The notes under the pieces are model-generated. The model was not told the origin of the DNA. It worked only from the letters and a program-made list of their open reading frames with translations, and searched no databases. Shown one piece after another: positions 45,728 to 57,491 of a DNA stretch of 64,000 nt. The stretch's first letter is position 1, and each line of letters opens with the position of its first letter. Position numbers and translations under genes: made by a program. Origin of the DNA: Rotaria sordida. Taxonomy: Eukaryota > Rotifera > Eurotatoria > Philodinida > Philodinidae. Where the stretch lies: contig CAJNOL010001292.1 in assembly GCA_905250125.1 (NCBI GenBank), positions 1 through 64,000 on the forward strand, in the 5' to 3' direction.

Positions 45728-48700
45728 ATTAGATTTTTTTGTTTTTTCTTTCTTATATTGTATATATATTTTTTTTTCGGTTAGTTTTTGTCATACTTCT
45801 CCGTTCATATTCAATGCATATATACAAATATATATATATATATCTCAGCATACAAATTCTCTCATTGTATTTGTTGTCTGATCCCGGTGGTATATATGTC
45901 GTTGTAGTTTTATTATATTCGACTTACATTTTGTGTATAAATGTAGTGTTTATCGTATTGTATTTCACCTTTTTTTTTAATTATCTAAAAAAATGGAAGT
46001 TATTTAAAAAAAACAGGCAAACAAACAAACCGAATATTTATTATCTGATTATTAAGAAAATAAGAATTAATCACAATGATACAGACATTTAAAAAGTTAT
46101 TAGTTATTATATACTATGATCAAATGAAAACGATAGACAACAAAATTTTCTACTGTAAGACAATGGTAATATATAAGCTAGCTGTAGTCAAGGTACTGAA
46201 TTTAGAGCAGCCGTGTAATAAAAACAATATTAAACAGGAGAATCAGGAAAGTAAACTAAATCGACTGAATACTAAGGAGTGTTGTAAAGCCAAACATGTT
46301 TAAATGAGTTTCTCAGTAGATCAGACATCGATGATGAGTGATACTTCAGAATTGAGTGATTTTTTTAATATCTTATAGACGAAAAAAGTATCTATTTCTA
46401 TCGACACTTTTGAACATTGATAGAAATATTTTCTTTCAATCAAATGGCTTTAATAATTTGTTGAGAAGAAGAACATAAAGTCTTTGTGTTTATCTTATAT
46501 AAGAATATGTCTATTAAACAAAGTTTTTATATGAAATAAGAATTATGAAAGAATTCGCCAGTAGCACTAGTGTCAGCTTTTTTCTAAATAGCTCGATGTA
46601 TGTTCATGAGCGTTCACAGAATATGAAGCAAAATATTTTGTTTGGCAGAACTAGAAAAAATAAATACATAAATCGGCACAACAAAAAAAAAAAGCGAAAA
46701 ATTAAATAAAGTTTATCACTAATGTTATCCTTACGCTGCTCAATAGACATCACCTACATATGTTTCAATTATCAATTGACAAAAAATGTTTGCATGATTT
46801 GTGAGATACTAACATAGAGCATCATGCAATGTTGAGAACTCAAGTTGTCAGTACTTTATCACTAAAGCTTTTTTTCGGCAAAATTGTAACTATTGAAGAT
46901 GGACGAAGGTAGAATAGAAGCGATGCTATTGTCGAAATTTACTCTCATCTCTTAGATTTTACCATATAAATATTTCTTGTCTTATCAAATCAAAATACGT
47001 AAACATGAAAGAGGGTGGGTGTGGGTCAATAGAAGATAGATGCCCACACCCACATCCTCCGGCTACAGTAATATCATTCTGGTTCCATGTGGCATTCATG
47101 CAAGTGCGGGTTCGTTGTTATCAGCGAACACAAAAATTAAAGTGATATATTCGCTGGATAACACAATGAAGCACTCTGACATGTTGGATGCTTCATAGAT
47201 ATGTGGCTAGACTGATAGCATGTTTGATTATTGTTGGCACACGAAATTAATTTGGAACATCTAAGATGAAGGGATGCACAAATGATATAGGATGCAATCC
47301 ACATTGAATGATATTCGTAGTTATCGTTCTCACGAAAGACAATTTCCTTTGAAATATAAAAACTTGACTTCCGGTTTGCATATTGAAAAGCAATGTCTTC
47401 GCTATTATTATTGGATCAAAATTCTTTTCTCTTGTAAAGTGAACTCGTTTCAGGATATTGCATTCGCAAAGAGTTAGTATGTAGTTTTTCTCTTTCTCAC
47501 AGTTCTGCGACACCCTCATGTAATTCTCTGTCGCTCCTCTTTTTTTTTTGTTATTCAAAAAAAGAAAACATCTGGACTCCTCTTTATACCTGATGTTTTT
47601 TGCGAAATCAACACTTCTATTCAGTTGGACAAAATTTCAGCTGGCAACAACGAGCGGCTGATATTGCAGCTAGGAAAAATTTTCGCATTACTTTTCTAAA
47701 CTAAAAATTAATCTATTTGAACTAGAAACTGATTGCAAGAGCCATGTTTATTTATTCAAATAGTACAATCAGCAAACTTTGTAACAGATAGTAGTTATGT
47801 ATGTGAATATCTCAAATTCAAAAATCTGTAGACAATAGACTGGTCTATCGGTTAATTCAACAACAAAAGTTTCCATGACTTACTGTTCGCGCAGACATAA
47901 AAAATCATAGATTAATCTATGCAATATAAAGTCGACTTAAAGTGCCCACCGTCTGTGACACGGAAGAAGTAAACTTTCAAGGTACTTTTCGACACAAAAT
48001 CATTTTATTATACCTAGTTGTGTCATAACTACAAATGCATCTGCTTCGAAAAGAGTTCACATCGAGCAGTTTTATTGTCTCTTCTTAAGTTCGAGTTACT
48101 TTTCGAAGATGGTGATAGGATGACAATTGAATTCACTGGGAAAGACTCCTGTATTATAGTATTCAAGAGAATTTCGGCAGCTACAGGGCAGAACAAGACA
48201 GTTACAGGTTACAAAAATGTCGTGTTTTGCAGGCTTCTATCGCATATTTTAAGAAGGACATATGCATTTTGGCTGAAATTTTTCAAATATTTCAAGTAAC
48301 ATCGAACTAATCGATCTGCTGAATTTTTAATAGGAAACATCGTTATTTACTGTTCTTATTTAATCCCTTCTGCAAGTTCAACAATTAATCTAATGATCCA
48401 TAATTCAACAAAAAAGATTCAGACAACCATATGCTATTGAGATTTATTTAGCCGCCATGTGTCTTGTGTGTTCGCAACAGTCTTCAACGAAAAGCATCTC
48501 ACCCATTTGAACTTTGTTTTCATTAGTTTGATTTGAAAACTTTATAGAAAATTCTTGACTAGTTGAATATTGTCGTCTGAAACCGTCAGAAATGTGTCTT
48601 TGTTCGATATCTTTCGGAATCAAACACTATATACCATTCATTATTCCAGTTAACAAGAAAACAGAAAAATGAGTAAAAAATTCTCAAAGAAACAATACAT

Positions 48701-48862
48701 AGTTTTTATTACAAAGAATCAATATTCTTCGACTAGGCTGCTTTGTGTAAATTAGTTTATTTTATGTATTCAAGATAGCTGAAGAATATTAATTAATGAA
48801 AAAACAAAATATTCGTATTACATGAAGCATCATCACTTCCTTATATTGCGGCTATCAATCGT
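45728..48862. other. Intergenic, no gene recognised; contains a telomere-like GT/CA hairpin
   Basis: Three kilobases between KDM4 and the SDR gene. ORFs at 45739-46303, 47247-47558 and 48018-48299 lack recognisable domains and splice partners. The only conspicuous feature is the GGTGGGTGTGGG hairpin at 47012-47060. The 3' ends of KDM4 (plus) and the SDR gene (minus) converge here. Confidence 0.5.
47011..47061. repeat. Telomere-like GGTGGGTGTGGGT / CCCACACCCACA hairpin
   Basis: GAGGGTGGGTGTGGGT (47011-47026) is followed after 16 bases by GCCCACACCCACATCCTCC (47042-47060), its near-perfect inverse. The TGTGGG unit matches the bdelloid telomere repeat as I remember it. Confidence 0.75.
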
Positions 48863-49641
48863 TCAGGAAAAACAAATGCCGCCATCAATCATGATACTTT
48901 GTCCAGTCATGTAGTCACTATTCGTACTAGTCAGATATGAGACAAATTTAGCTACATCTTCGGGAACTGAGGTTCGACCACCTAGTGTGATGAGTTCTTC
49001 AGAGAATTTCTTGATCATTTCACCTTTTGATTTGCCATGGATGTTAGCCAACTTTCGTCTATCAGATCCCACATCGCTGTTCCAACAATTCCAGGACAAT
49101 AGGCATTAACTGTAATTCCATACTTGCCCCACTCCATAGCACCTGCTTGAGTTAACCCTCTCACACCCCACTTTGAAGTAGAATAAGGAGCAAGCCAAGC
49201 GAATGGCCTGTGCGCCACTATACTTGCCGCCCCGATGATCTTACCACCCTTGCCTTGAGATATCATTTGACGTGCTGCTGCTGTATAACAGAGAAATACA
49301 CCTCGAAGATTGACAGCCATCATTCGATCCCACTCATCTGATGTTGTATCGACCAATGGCTTCACTTCGGCGATACCTGCATTTGCAATCATGATATCTA
49401 GACTGCCCAATGTCGATACAGTATCAGCTACCATCTTGTTTACTTGATTGGAAATGCTTACATCACCGATAGTACAGCCTGATCGTCGTCCAAATGATTC
49501 AATGAGACGAGCTGTTGCTTTTGCTTCAGCTTCGTAACGAGAAACGTCATTGATGAGAACATTGTGCCCATCCCTAGCAAGACACAGTGCAATTGCCTTC
49601 CCTATTCCTTGTGCTGCGCCAGTGATTAATACATTTGGCAT
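48863..49641 (-). pseudogene. Short-chain dehydrogenase/reductase (acetoin/diacetyl-reductase-like), one frameshift
   Basis: Classical SDR of about 258 residues if the frame were continuous. NAD(P)-binding TGAAQGIG is at residues 7-14, ANAG at about 91-94, the catalytic Ser in AASIVAH at about 143 and YSTSK (Tyr/Lys pair) at about 156-160. The end, GRTSVPEDVAKFVSYL then YMTGQSIMIDGG, is the usual SDR C-terminus but lies in another frame. The switch falls at about 49052-49062 (GACGAAAGTTGG), where a one-base loss in a short A run would explain it. It could be an assembly indel or a true inactivating change; no GT-AG intron fits. The sequence style resembles fungal and bacterial diacetyl/acetoin reductases rather than animal SDRs, and it is intronless with a GC-richer codon choice than nearby exons, so horizontal transfer is plausible. 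Confidence 0.8.
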
Positions 49642-50064
49642 AATCGCGAAGACTTCCGCACTGAATTATTGTTCGATTAAATTATACTCACACAGATATT
49701 CGACTAATTGACCTAATAGGAGAGAGAATAGAAAGAGATATGCAAATAAACAAAGAGAATCAAGCAACAGATAAAGGCATACATTTACTAATAAGGGCCG
49801 CAACAAAGAACGAAAGTACAGCGAAAGAACTAGAAAATAATAAGCAAGCAATCTACGTGTAAACGTGATGTGGGAGAGCTACGACAAGAAGCGTATTTCG
49901 AACATGTTTTCAGAAAGAGTCATTCAGTACAATTATTTCCTACACAGTCTATATTTTATGAAAGATTTCCGAAAATATCTCCCTAAATATCGTACAAATA
50001 TCCTGTTACGCACAACAGTTCAACTATCCTGAAAATTGTTAGCAGTTAACGAAGTGTTCTCGAT

Positions 50065-50296
50065 CTACATGACGTTTTGAACAGAAGGATGGGTTTTGAG
50101 TAGATTTTCACCTACAATAACATGTGTTGATTCTGTTAAAGATTTCTTCAAGTGATTTCTGGAGTCTGCATCGAGAAAATGTGAGAATGGAAAAAAATAG
50201 ACATATTTTTACTATTAAACTTTAGTGAAACTTACCAACTTGATTACTAGCAAATTTACGAGATTGATTCATTCTCCTAACACGCATTTTGCTCAT
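50065..50296 (-). CDS. Possible tiny two-exon gene, 53 aa, unknown
   Basis: Exon 50236-50296 (MSKMRVRRMNQSRKFASNQV) ends in a strong donor GTAAGT. After a 70-bp intron ending in GATGCAG, exon 50065-50165 continues in frame for 33 codons to TAG. The good splice sites are the main support. The product is basic, with no signal peptide or known domain. It may instead be part of a longer transcript, for example leader exons. Weak call. Confidence 0.3.
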
Positions 50297-50677
50297 AATA
50301 ATGAGAAATGATCGTTGTTGGAAAGAAGATAATCTCTCTCGTCAACACTCGATATTCACTCGTTACTCTTTGGACGGACCTTATGCTGCTTTGATGATAT
50401 TTTATCCAACGTGAACGAAAACTTTCAAAAGAGAGGTTCAAAACGAGACTTCAATACTTTAACAAAGATCTCAGCACAATGGATGAGAATCAGTCGATTC
50501 TTTCCATAAGTTAAAACAAATTCTTGTTTGTTCATGTCTCGAAAGATAAGAATCGAATGAGGACCCAAAACTGGATTGGAAATGTTGAATTTTCGACGAC
50601 CTATAGCCACCGTTTTTATCCAGGAAAGGAAAGCACAAACTATGTATATGAAAAATCAACTATTTCAGCGAATCAAT

Positions 50678-50746
50678 AACATATACTCACATCTACACCC
50701 ACATCCCACCGTACACTCAGCACCCACACCCATACCCCACCCTTTT
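50678..50746. repeat. Telomere-like CA-rich tract (CCCACA/CCCAC)
   Basis: A C-rich run built from CTACACCCACATCCCACC and CACCCACACCCATACCCCAC. On the other strand it reads TGTGGGTG. Unlike the other four loci, no clear inverted partner is seen nearby. Confidence 0.65.
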
Positions 50747-50835
50747 TATCCGAAATATTTTTTTATCATGATTTTTTGCCAACTCGTACAATGTCTATGC
50801 AATTCATTCGTATATTTTTCTATGTGAATAGGAGT

Positions 50836-52371
50836 TTATATTTTACGTTTAGTAATGTTAGCCCATAATCCATATTTTGGTCGCATTGTTATTTTAATAT
50901 CAGGTATAATCTTTTGTCCTGGTACTAACTCAAAATTACATCGTTGTATAAACATAGCTAACATAATTTTAGCTTCTAATAATGCAAAATTTTGTCCAAT
51001 ACAATTTCGAGGACCAGCAGAAAATGGAAGATAAGCAAATGGATGAGGTAATTTTGGTTTGAGACCAGTTTTAGGATCACGCATCCAACGAGTATAATCA
51101 AATTCAAGTGGCCGAGGCCAAAAATCACTTCGACGATGAGTTATGTAACCATCAATAATGATGCTAGCTCCCTTTGGTATACGGAATTGACGTTCAGTAC
51201 CAATAGTATGTTCTCGTATACAGTGACGCATAAATTCTGGTACTGGTGGATAAAGACGAAGGGTTTCATTAATAATTGCTTCACATACAAATAAATTTTG
51301 TAAATGTTCATTGGTTGGCTCTATGCCATTTGGTAAAACTCGATCAACTTCTTCACGACATGATTGTAAGACATTTTCATTAGTCATTAAAACATATAAC
51401 ATCCATACCATCAGATTTCCAGTCGTTTCACTACCAGCAAGTACAAAAGTGAGAGACTCTTCTTTAATTTCTTGATCATTGAATGGTTGTCCTTCATCAT
51501 CAACAGCTGAAAGTAAGAGATCAAGAAGATCAGGACCATTCGATAAACTTGATGATCGTCCTTGTCGACGATCAGCAATAACTTGATCAACAAATTCACT
51601 CATTTTTCGATTGCCTTCATCAAGAATATTTTTACCCCAGAAAGGTAATCGTGAAAGAAAAGGTATTTGAATTATCATATACATCGCTCGATACTCAATG
51701 ATATCAAGTAATTGAGTAAATATTTGACAAATGATATTTTTTGCATGAGCATTTGTTTCAAAATCTGCACCAAATGCACTTGATGCAATAATAGATAATG
51801 TCAATGCATTAAATAAAACTTGTAAGTCAATAGATTTTGATTGTTGTTCATTAGATATGATTGATTCAATAACTTTAGCAGTACGATCAGTAATAATTGA
51901 AATCATAGATTTAAGATTAACATGATGAAATGCTGGATTAATCATTCGACGAGCTCGTTCATGTTCACTACCTTCAGCTACTAATAAATTATGAGCACCA
52001 ATTAGAGGTATAAACCTACCACTAACCTCTATAGGTTTCATATAATTCGATGCATTGTTTCTGCTAAGTATATCTGCAAGTAAATCAGGTTCATTGACAT
52101 ACAGATATATAAATGGACCATAGCTATATAGGAAAATGCATCCGTGTTTTTTTGCTAGTTCTTCATAATAAATCATCATCGCATCGTTGTTGTATTGTTT
52201 GATCGCTTCAGGAAGTTGACCAACTAAGGGTATAAATGGTTCTCCACCTATACCTTGTTCACGAAATGCATCATATATTTGTTTTTCTGGTCGAATTAAC
52301 TTGAAATAGATAGTAGCGATTGTAATAATAATAAAAGTCACTATTGTATATAGTATAATTAGTAATATCAT
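50836..52371 (-). CDS. Cytochrome P450 monooxygenase, intronless
   Basis: A complete 511-aa microsomal-type P450. The N-terminal ~25 residues (MILLIILYTIVTFIIITIAT) are a membrane anchor for the endoplasmic reticulum. The C-helix WxxxR region is replaced by HERARRMINPAFH. The I-helix has FVLAGSETTGN, the K-helix ETLRLYPP (ExxR), the PERF region FDYTRWM, and the heme loop FSAGPRNCIGQNFALLEAK with the thiolate Cys at about residue 450. Family assignment by eye is CYP4/CYP46-like or CYP3-like; it is not certain. Substrate unknown, probably a lipid or xenobiotic. It has no introns, unlike the conserved genes upstream, but its AT-rich codons match the host genome. The ATG chosen is the one that gives the signal anchor. 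Confidence 0.93.
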   Translation of the reverse strand: MILLIILYTIVTFIIITIATIYFKLIRPEKQIYDAFREQGIGGEPFIPLVGQLPEAIKQYNNDAMMIYYEELAKKHGCIFLYSYGPFIYLYVNEPDLLADILSRNNASNYMKPIEVSGRFIPLIGAHNLLVAEGSEHERARRMINPAFHHVNLKSMISIITDRTAKVIESIISNEQQSKSIDLQVLFNALTLSIIASSAFGADFETNAHAKNIICQIFTQLLDIIEYRAMYMIIQIPFLSRLPFWGKNILDEGNRKMSEFVDQVIADRRQGRSSSLSNGPDLLDLLLSAVDDEGQPFNDQEIKEESLTFVLAGSETTGNLMVWMLYVLMTNENVLQSCREEVDRVLPNGIEPTNEHLQNLFVCEAIINETLRLYPPVPEFMRHCIREHTIGTERQFRIPKGASIIIDGYITHRRSDFWPRPLEFDYTRWMRDPKTGLKPKLPHPFAYLPFSAGPRNCIGQNFALLEAKIMLAMFIQRCNFELVPGQKIIPDIKITMRPKYGLWANITKRKI

Positions 52372-52864
52372 AATTATAGTATGAAAATCTTGAAAGAAAA
52401 AAAAACATTACGCAGTCAGACAGGACACCTGAAAGAACGCGTTAGAAATTTCTGAACACTTTCGAACACGTAATATTTTTCTAAATTTGAGTGTTTTTAC
52501 CCATTTTCAGCGCTAATTTCAGGAGTTTTACCATATTCAAAGGCTAAAAAGTCTGTTGATGCCGATAGATCAGCTAAGAAAACATGGTTTTCATGTATTT
52601 TTCTGGATAAGTATCATAATGTTCTACAATCGCTCGTTATTTCTGTTTTTTTTAATCACTTGAACACGTTTAGAAGAATTCATTTCTTGAGATTGGTTGA
52701 AACACAGAATGGGTAGTTGATATATTTGATGGTCGAGTTTTCTTAGAACTAATCAAATTCTTCATTTTTGGTTTCGACATGAATGAGTAACAAAATTTCT
52801 GGATAATTCTACAAAATAGGCATCGCCCTGATCTAGACAGTGATTTTCATGTGCCACACAACGA

Positions 52865-54576
52865 GTGTGGAAGTGAAAACTGATCGAGTTATAACTATCA
52901 ACCGGTTTAACTCGATTAACTTTTTGAATTTTTGAGTAGATTTAATGAAGTTGAAATAGTAATTCTTTTGATTTAATTCATATGTTTAATAGAATAAGTT
53001 AAAATCTATGTATTTAATTGTTCTTTACGTCAAAAACTTTCTATTTATAGATTATTTTCTGCACGTTATTTTTTTATGTATTCATCTGCAAACTACATTT
53101 TCTCGGTTGTATGATCAATGATAATACTCAAAATATGAGCAGCTGAGAATAGTGTTTAACAACTGAGACTACTGTACTTTATTTCTTACTGTTTAAAACG
53201 ATAATCATCTTAAATATATGTTATGAGAAAATTTAGACAACACTCCGTGACAGTATAATCATATATATTTTATGTAAACATAAAGTAAGTATATGAAGTT
53301 ATTCTGCGTTCATTCTTATACGTTCATCACCACTTTTATCAGTACATAGATTGTTCTGCTATTCTTGTTATTATATAGACAAACGCGAGAAGAGAAACGA
53401 AAAATTAAAGAAGTCAAGACAATAAGAAGAAAGAGAAGAGAAGAGAAGATGTAACCATTGTTTTCTTACAAGTTAAAGATAACGAGAAATGCTTTCTACA
53501 TTATTCGGAAGGGTAAAGTAGGCAGTGACTCGTTGATGCCTAGTGTGAACGGACCTTGTTTAAGACATGAATATGACTAATAGTTTTAATTACTCTTAAC
53601 CTATGTAAACAACTGGAGTAATAATGAGATTTAAATAGGTTAAAGGGTGATTATATTCAAAAATAACCGAAAAAATTAAAACTTCATTGATTCTTCTGAT
53701 TAGTTTCGGTTATAATCGAATAAAATTTGTGAAAAAAAGATCGATTTTATTTGATTTCTCTTCGTAATCAATGAAAAAACGAAAATCTTTAATCAGTTTA
53801 CTTTCGACTGTATCAATTATAATCAATTTTTTCATCAAGCTTTTATCGATTATAATCGAAATTAATCAAAATACTCAAGGAAATTTTTATTTTTTTATTT
53901 TGGTTCATTTTGATCATAATCAATTAGAAAATGATTAAAAAGCATATAATTTTAATCGATTTTAATCTGATTTTTTATCCTAATTTTTTTTACATGGGAT
54001 GTCTTGAGTAATATTGAAAATTGTGTTCGATAGTAACTATAACCAAACTGCTTCTAAGACCTTAGATTATAACTATGGCCGAAAGTTATAGCTAGGGTTG
54101 AAAGTTATAACAATTTCAACATTCGACCGATTTACTCTATCATGAAACTTTCAAAGATATACTCTTAATTCAGCATCGTGTATGCTTGATAAATATATGT
54201 TCAATAGAGATGAGTGTAATTTCCGCGTATCGTTCGTAGCTGTTAACATAGAAAAAACTTAACGTTGCCTAGTAAAAAATGCATCATTTCATTCACAGGT
54301 AACGAATAACTACAAGAAAACGTAGCTTGCAGACGAACACATAAAAAATTTTTAGAGAATAATCTATAAATAGTAAGTTTTTGAAGTAAAGAACAATGAA
54401 ATACATAGATTTTAATTTATTCTATCAAATGTAGGAATTAAATCAAAATAATTACTATTTCAACTTAATTAAATCTACTCAAAAATTCAAAAAGTTAATG
54501 GAGTTTAAACGGTATTTTCACTTTTTGTCATTTTTCTCAACTATCACCTTGTAAAAAATAGTTTTAACTCCCACAC
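52865..54576. mobile_element. Candidate 1.7-kb element with ~230-bp terminal inverted repeats
   Basis: The left arm (52865-53110) carries AACTTTTTGAATTTTTGAGTAG, AAATCTATGTATTTAATTGTTC and ACGTCAAAAACTTTCTATTTATAG. The right arm (about 54300-54576) carries the same blocks inverted (CTATAAATAGTAAGTTTTTG, GAACAATGAAATACATAGATT, CTACTCAAAAATTCAAAAAG). The outermost bases GTGTGGAAGT on the left pair with ACTCCCACAC on the right. About 1.2 kb inside is AT-rich with ATTATAATCGA-type motifs and no ORF. The arm identity is about 75-85 percent by eye, so it is old. Confidence 0.75.
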
Positions 54577-55549
54577 GGCATATAACATATACGTAGATTG
54601 CACATCATGGATAAATACCAAGTTCTGAAAGTTTATACGATTAAAAAGTAGTGAAGAATATAAATCGAGAATATTATATCTTAGTGGTTAATATTGTTAA
54701 AAGAGAAAAACAAGCTTAAAAATCATAGAACGAAAAAGTAAGTGCACTTTTGAAGCACACCATAAACAAAACATACTTTATTTCTATTGCACAGGAACGT
54801 TTGAAGCGTAACTACCTATTTCTTTTCTCTATTGTATCTTTTTTCTACTGATTAAGAATTGCGTCAGCATATCGCGCATCAAATGGTATTTTTGACACAT
54901 CACATGTATATAGTAACTTTTTTTTTCTTCCATGAGTGTGGTAATCGTTTAAAGGAAACAACGAATTAAGGGAGAATATAAATACCATTATAGAGGCACA
55001 TGGAATTTTATAATGGCGAATGAATGTAGCACGAAAATGAAGCCACAAGTAGTGAATAAATGCTTGAAAAATTGAATTCTATATTTTTAGTTGAATTTTT
55101 ATCGTACTATTTCTACGTTTGAAATTATCTAAAACAAATGTCGTTAACAACTGGGTATTTCTTGGAAATAATTGTGCAGGAGCCTTCATCAACGGTAAAG
55201 TGCAGGAAAATTTATATATTTATAGACAATCGACTCAGCTCTATCAAGAGAATTACAAGATTTGCTGCCAGAATATTTACTGTCGTTGTAAACATTGTTG
55301 AAAATATATAAGTATTTTTTTCGCAAGTCAAATTATAAGTGATTTTCTGAGCATAAATTATATGGCAGAGTTCATATAAATGAGGGAGTCGTTAAGCGTG
55401 GAAGTCGGCCTCCTCATGAAAGCGTTCCTTTCCTATCCCAAATCATCACTTTATATTTCCCAAATTCAAAAACGTTTGAATCCAGTTTATCGGGCTCAGT
55501 CAGCAGAAACACAGAGTTCAAGTTCCCTCATTTTACTATACAGATTTTT

Positions 55550-55810
55550 AGCCATTTTTGCTCGTTTCTGCCATCCGTGACAATTGTAGACATTTAGATT
55601 CACTTTCGACTCGAGCCAAAACGATACAACTTATTGAGCTCTACAATTCTCGCTTAAAAATGCCTAGTGAAAACAGTGAATGTCAGGTTCATATTTGTCG
55701 AAGACTGATCGAAAACTCTGATTTTCCATCATTTTAGCTCGTTTCTGATCTCTGTGACAAATGCAGAGATATGGATCCGCTTTTGAGTCAAGCTAAAAGG
55801 ATACAACTAG
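55550..55810. repeat. Two-copy direct repeat, ~186-bp period
   Basis: CATTTTTGCTCGTTTCTG...CGTGACAATTG...AAACGATACAACT (about 55552-55632) recurs as CATTTTAGCTCGTTTCTG...TGTGACAAATG...AAAGGATACAACT (about 55731-55810). The second copy runs straight into the GT-rich hairpin. Confidence 0.6.
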
Positions 55811-55906
55811 GATGTGAGGTGTAGGTTCTGAATGTGAGGTGCGATGTGGGTGTGGATGTGGGTAGGTATTCTCCTATCAGGAGTCATCCACACCCACATC
55901 CATCTT
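55811..55906. repeat. Telomere-like GT/CA hairpin
   Basis: GATGTGGGTGTGGATG at about 55843 is answered by CATCCACACCCACATC at about 55886, a perfect 16-base inverted match. The preceding bases are a GATGTGAGGTG-type GT-rich run. Confidence 0.8.
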
Positions 55907-57436
55907 TCACATGTTTTAGAACGAAACATACAAGATTAGTTTTGTCTGCTGCATATGATGAAGGAATTAGAAGAAAAAAAATCTTTAGTATTTCATAATC
56001 ATTAAAGATTTATTAATCACTTATCTATTTGAATATTTTCTTCAATATTAAATGAAATTCTCCTTGAAAATTAACTTTCTTTTTTAATTAGGATAGTGTC
56101 GCTCATGGTCAGTCATGTTTGCAGTATTTGAAGAACAAAAAAGAGACTGAGAGACATGGTGTTTGACGATTTAATTGAAGCACCATTAGATTATTGATTT
56201 ATATATAAAGACATAAAAACAGAAAGTTTCTAAAAACTCAAGCGTAGAGAATTTTTTCCAAAAAATATTCATCAATAGTTTTTACAAATTCTATAATAGT
56301 ACTTAAGTATATTTGTACACTTTATAGAAATTTATTGATTATGAAATTTCATTAAGATTTAACCAACTGTATGACAAGTACCAAGAAGATGACAAACACA
56401 ATATTTAAAGAAACAATTAACTGTTCGATGTTCGGAAAGTAAATCATAGACATTTAGAAAGACAGGTTCTAAATATTTGGTTGTACTATTAGAAATGATA
56501 GTTGATAGGTCTTTCATAGATTGTAAATTTTTTTTTCTGAATTTTATCAGGATGAAGAAGTGAGTGTAAAATTGAATGTTTCGATTTCAAAGAAATCATA
56601 ATAATAATAACCAAATATGGGCGCAAAATTTTTAAGTTGATGATATTTCGATCTTTCACTCTAAATTCTGTATTAAATTTATGGTGTTATTATAGATTAG
56701 AATAAAGATATTTTTACTTTGAATTTCACCCTATCTTTTTTTTGTATTCTTTTATTATCAATGATGATTAAAATCCAAAAGAAGAACAAAAAATATGTCG
56801 GAGAAACCAGATTGATTGTTTTTTGGTTTGATTTTTTATAAAAGAATTTTTATCCTCTCAAATAAAGGAAGGGATCGCATTTGATCGTAAATCGATCCAT
56901 AGGACTTTTTTCATCACGATCCGTACTATTTTATATTCAATGATAGATCACATTGAGATAAGCATTTTTGATGACGGAATCAACTATTTTTTCACAAACG
57001 AATAAAAAGTTTGAACAAACTTAAGATTTTATGTTTTTAGAGTGTTAATTGGTTTCATGACCAATCTGATATAGTACTCGTATTTATATGAGAACAATGA
57101 CAAAACAAGATCTTTTTTACTTCGACTAGTAGAGCATATGGCCATCTAACACTGCTATGCATAGCAAGTTTTTTGCTTTAGTTGTTTCGATTTTATAGCT
57201 GAAACATAACACTCGAAAATATCAAACAACAATATCTAGGCTATTAGACACGTCCGGTATAGAACTTTGATCTCTTTAATGGCAAGAGCAAACATCACCA
57301 TTTTTTTATCATAAATAATCCTTTATACTAGCTACAAAATCCACTTATTACAATTGAAAGACGATTGGGGAAGACATCTATAAATAGCACCGACTGTCAG
57401 CATCATATTAATTAAAACTCTCCGACATTGATACAG

Positions 57437-57491
57437 GCTGTGGGTGTGAGTGAGGAGACGATTCATATCCACACCTCATACTCACACCCAG
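57437..57491. repeat. Telomere-like GT/CA hairpin
   Basis: CTGTGGGTGTGAGTGAGGA (57438-57456) is followed by CCTCATACTCACACCCAGT (57474-57492), an inverted copy with two mismatches. Confidence 0.75.

Noticed and set aside
48018-48299. 93-aa plus ORF
   Set aside because: No recognisable domain, no splice sites, composition not distinctive.
49642-49851. 61-aa Leu-rich minus ORF upstream of the SDR
   Set aside because: No ribosomal or splice context and low complexity; it would also be a separate frame from the SDR start.
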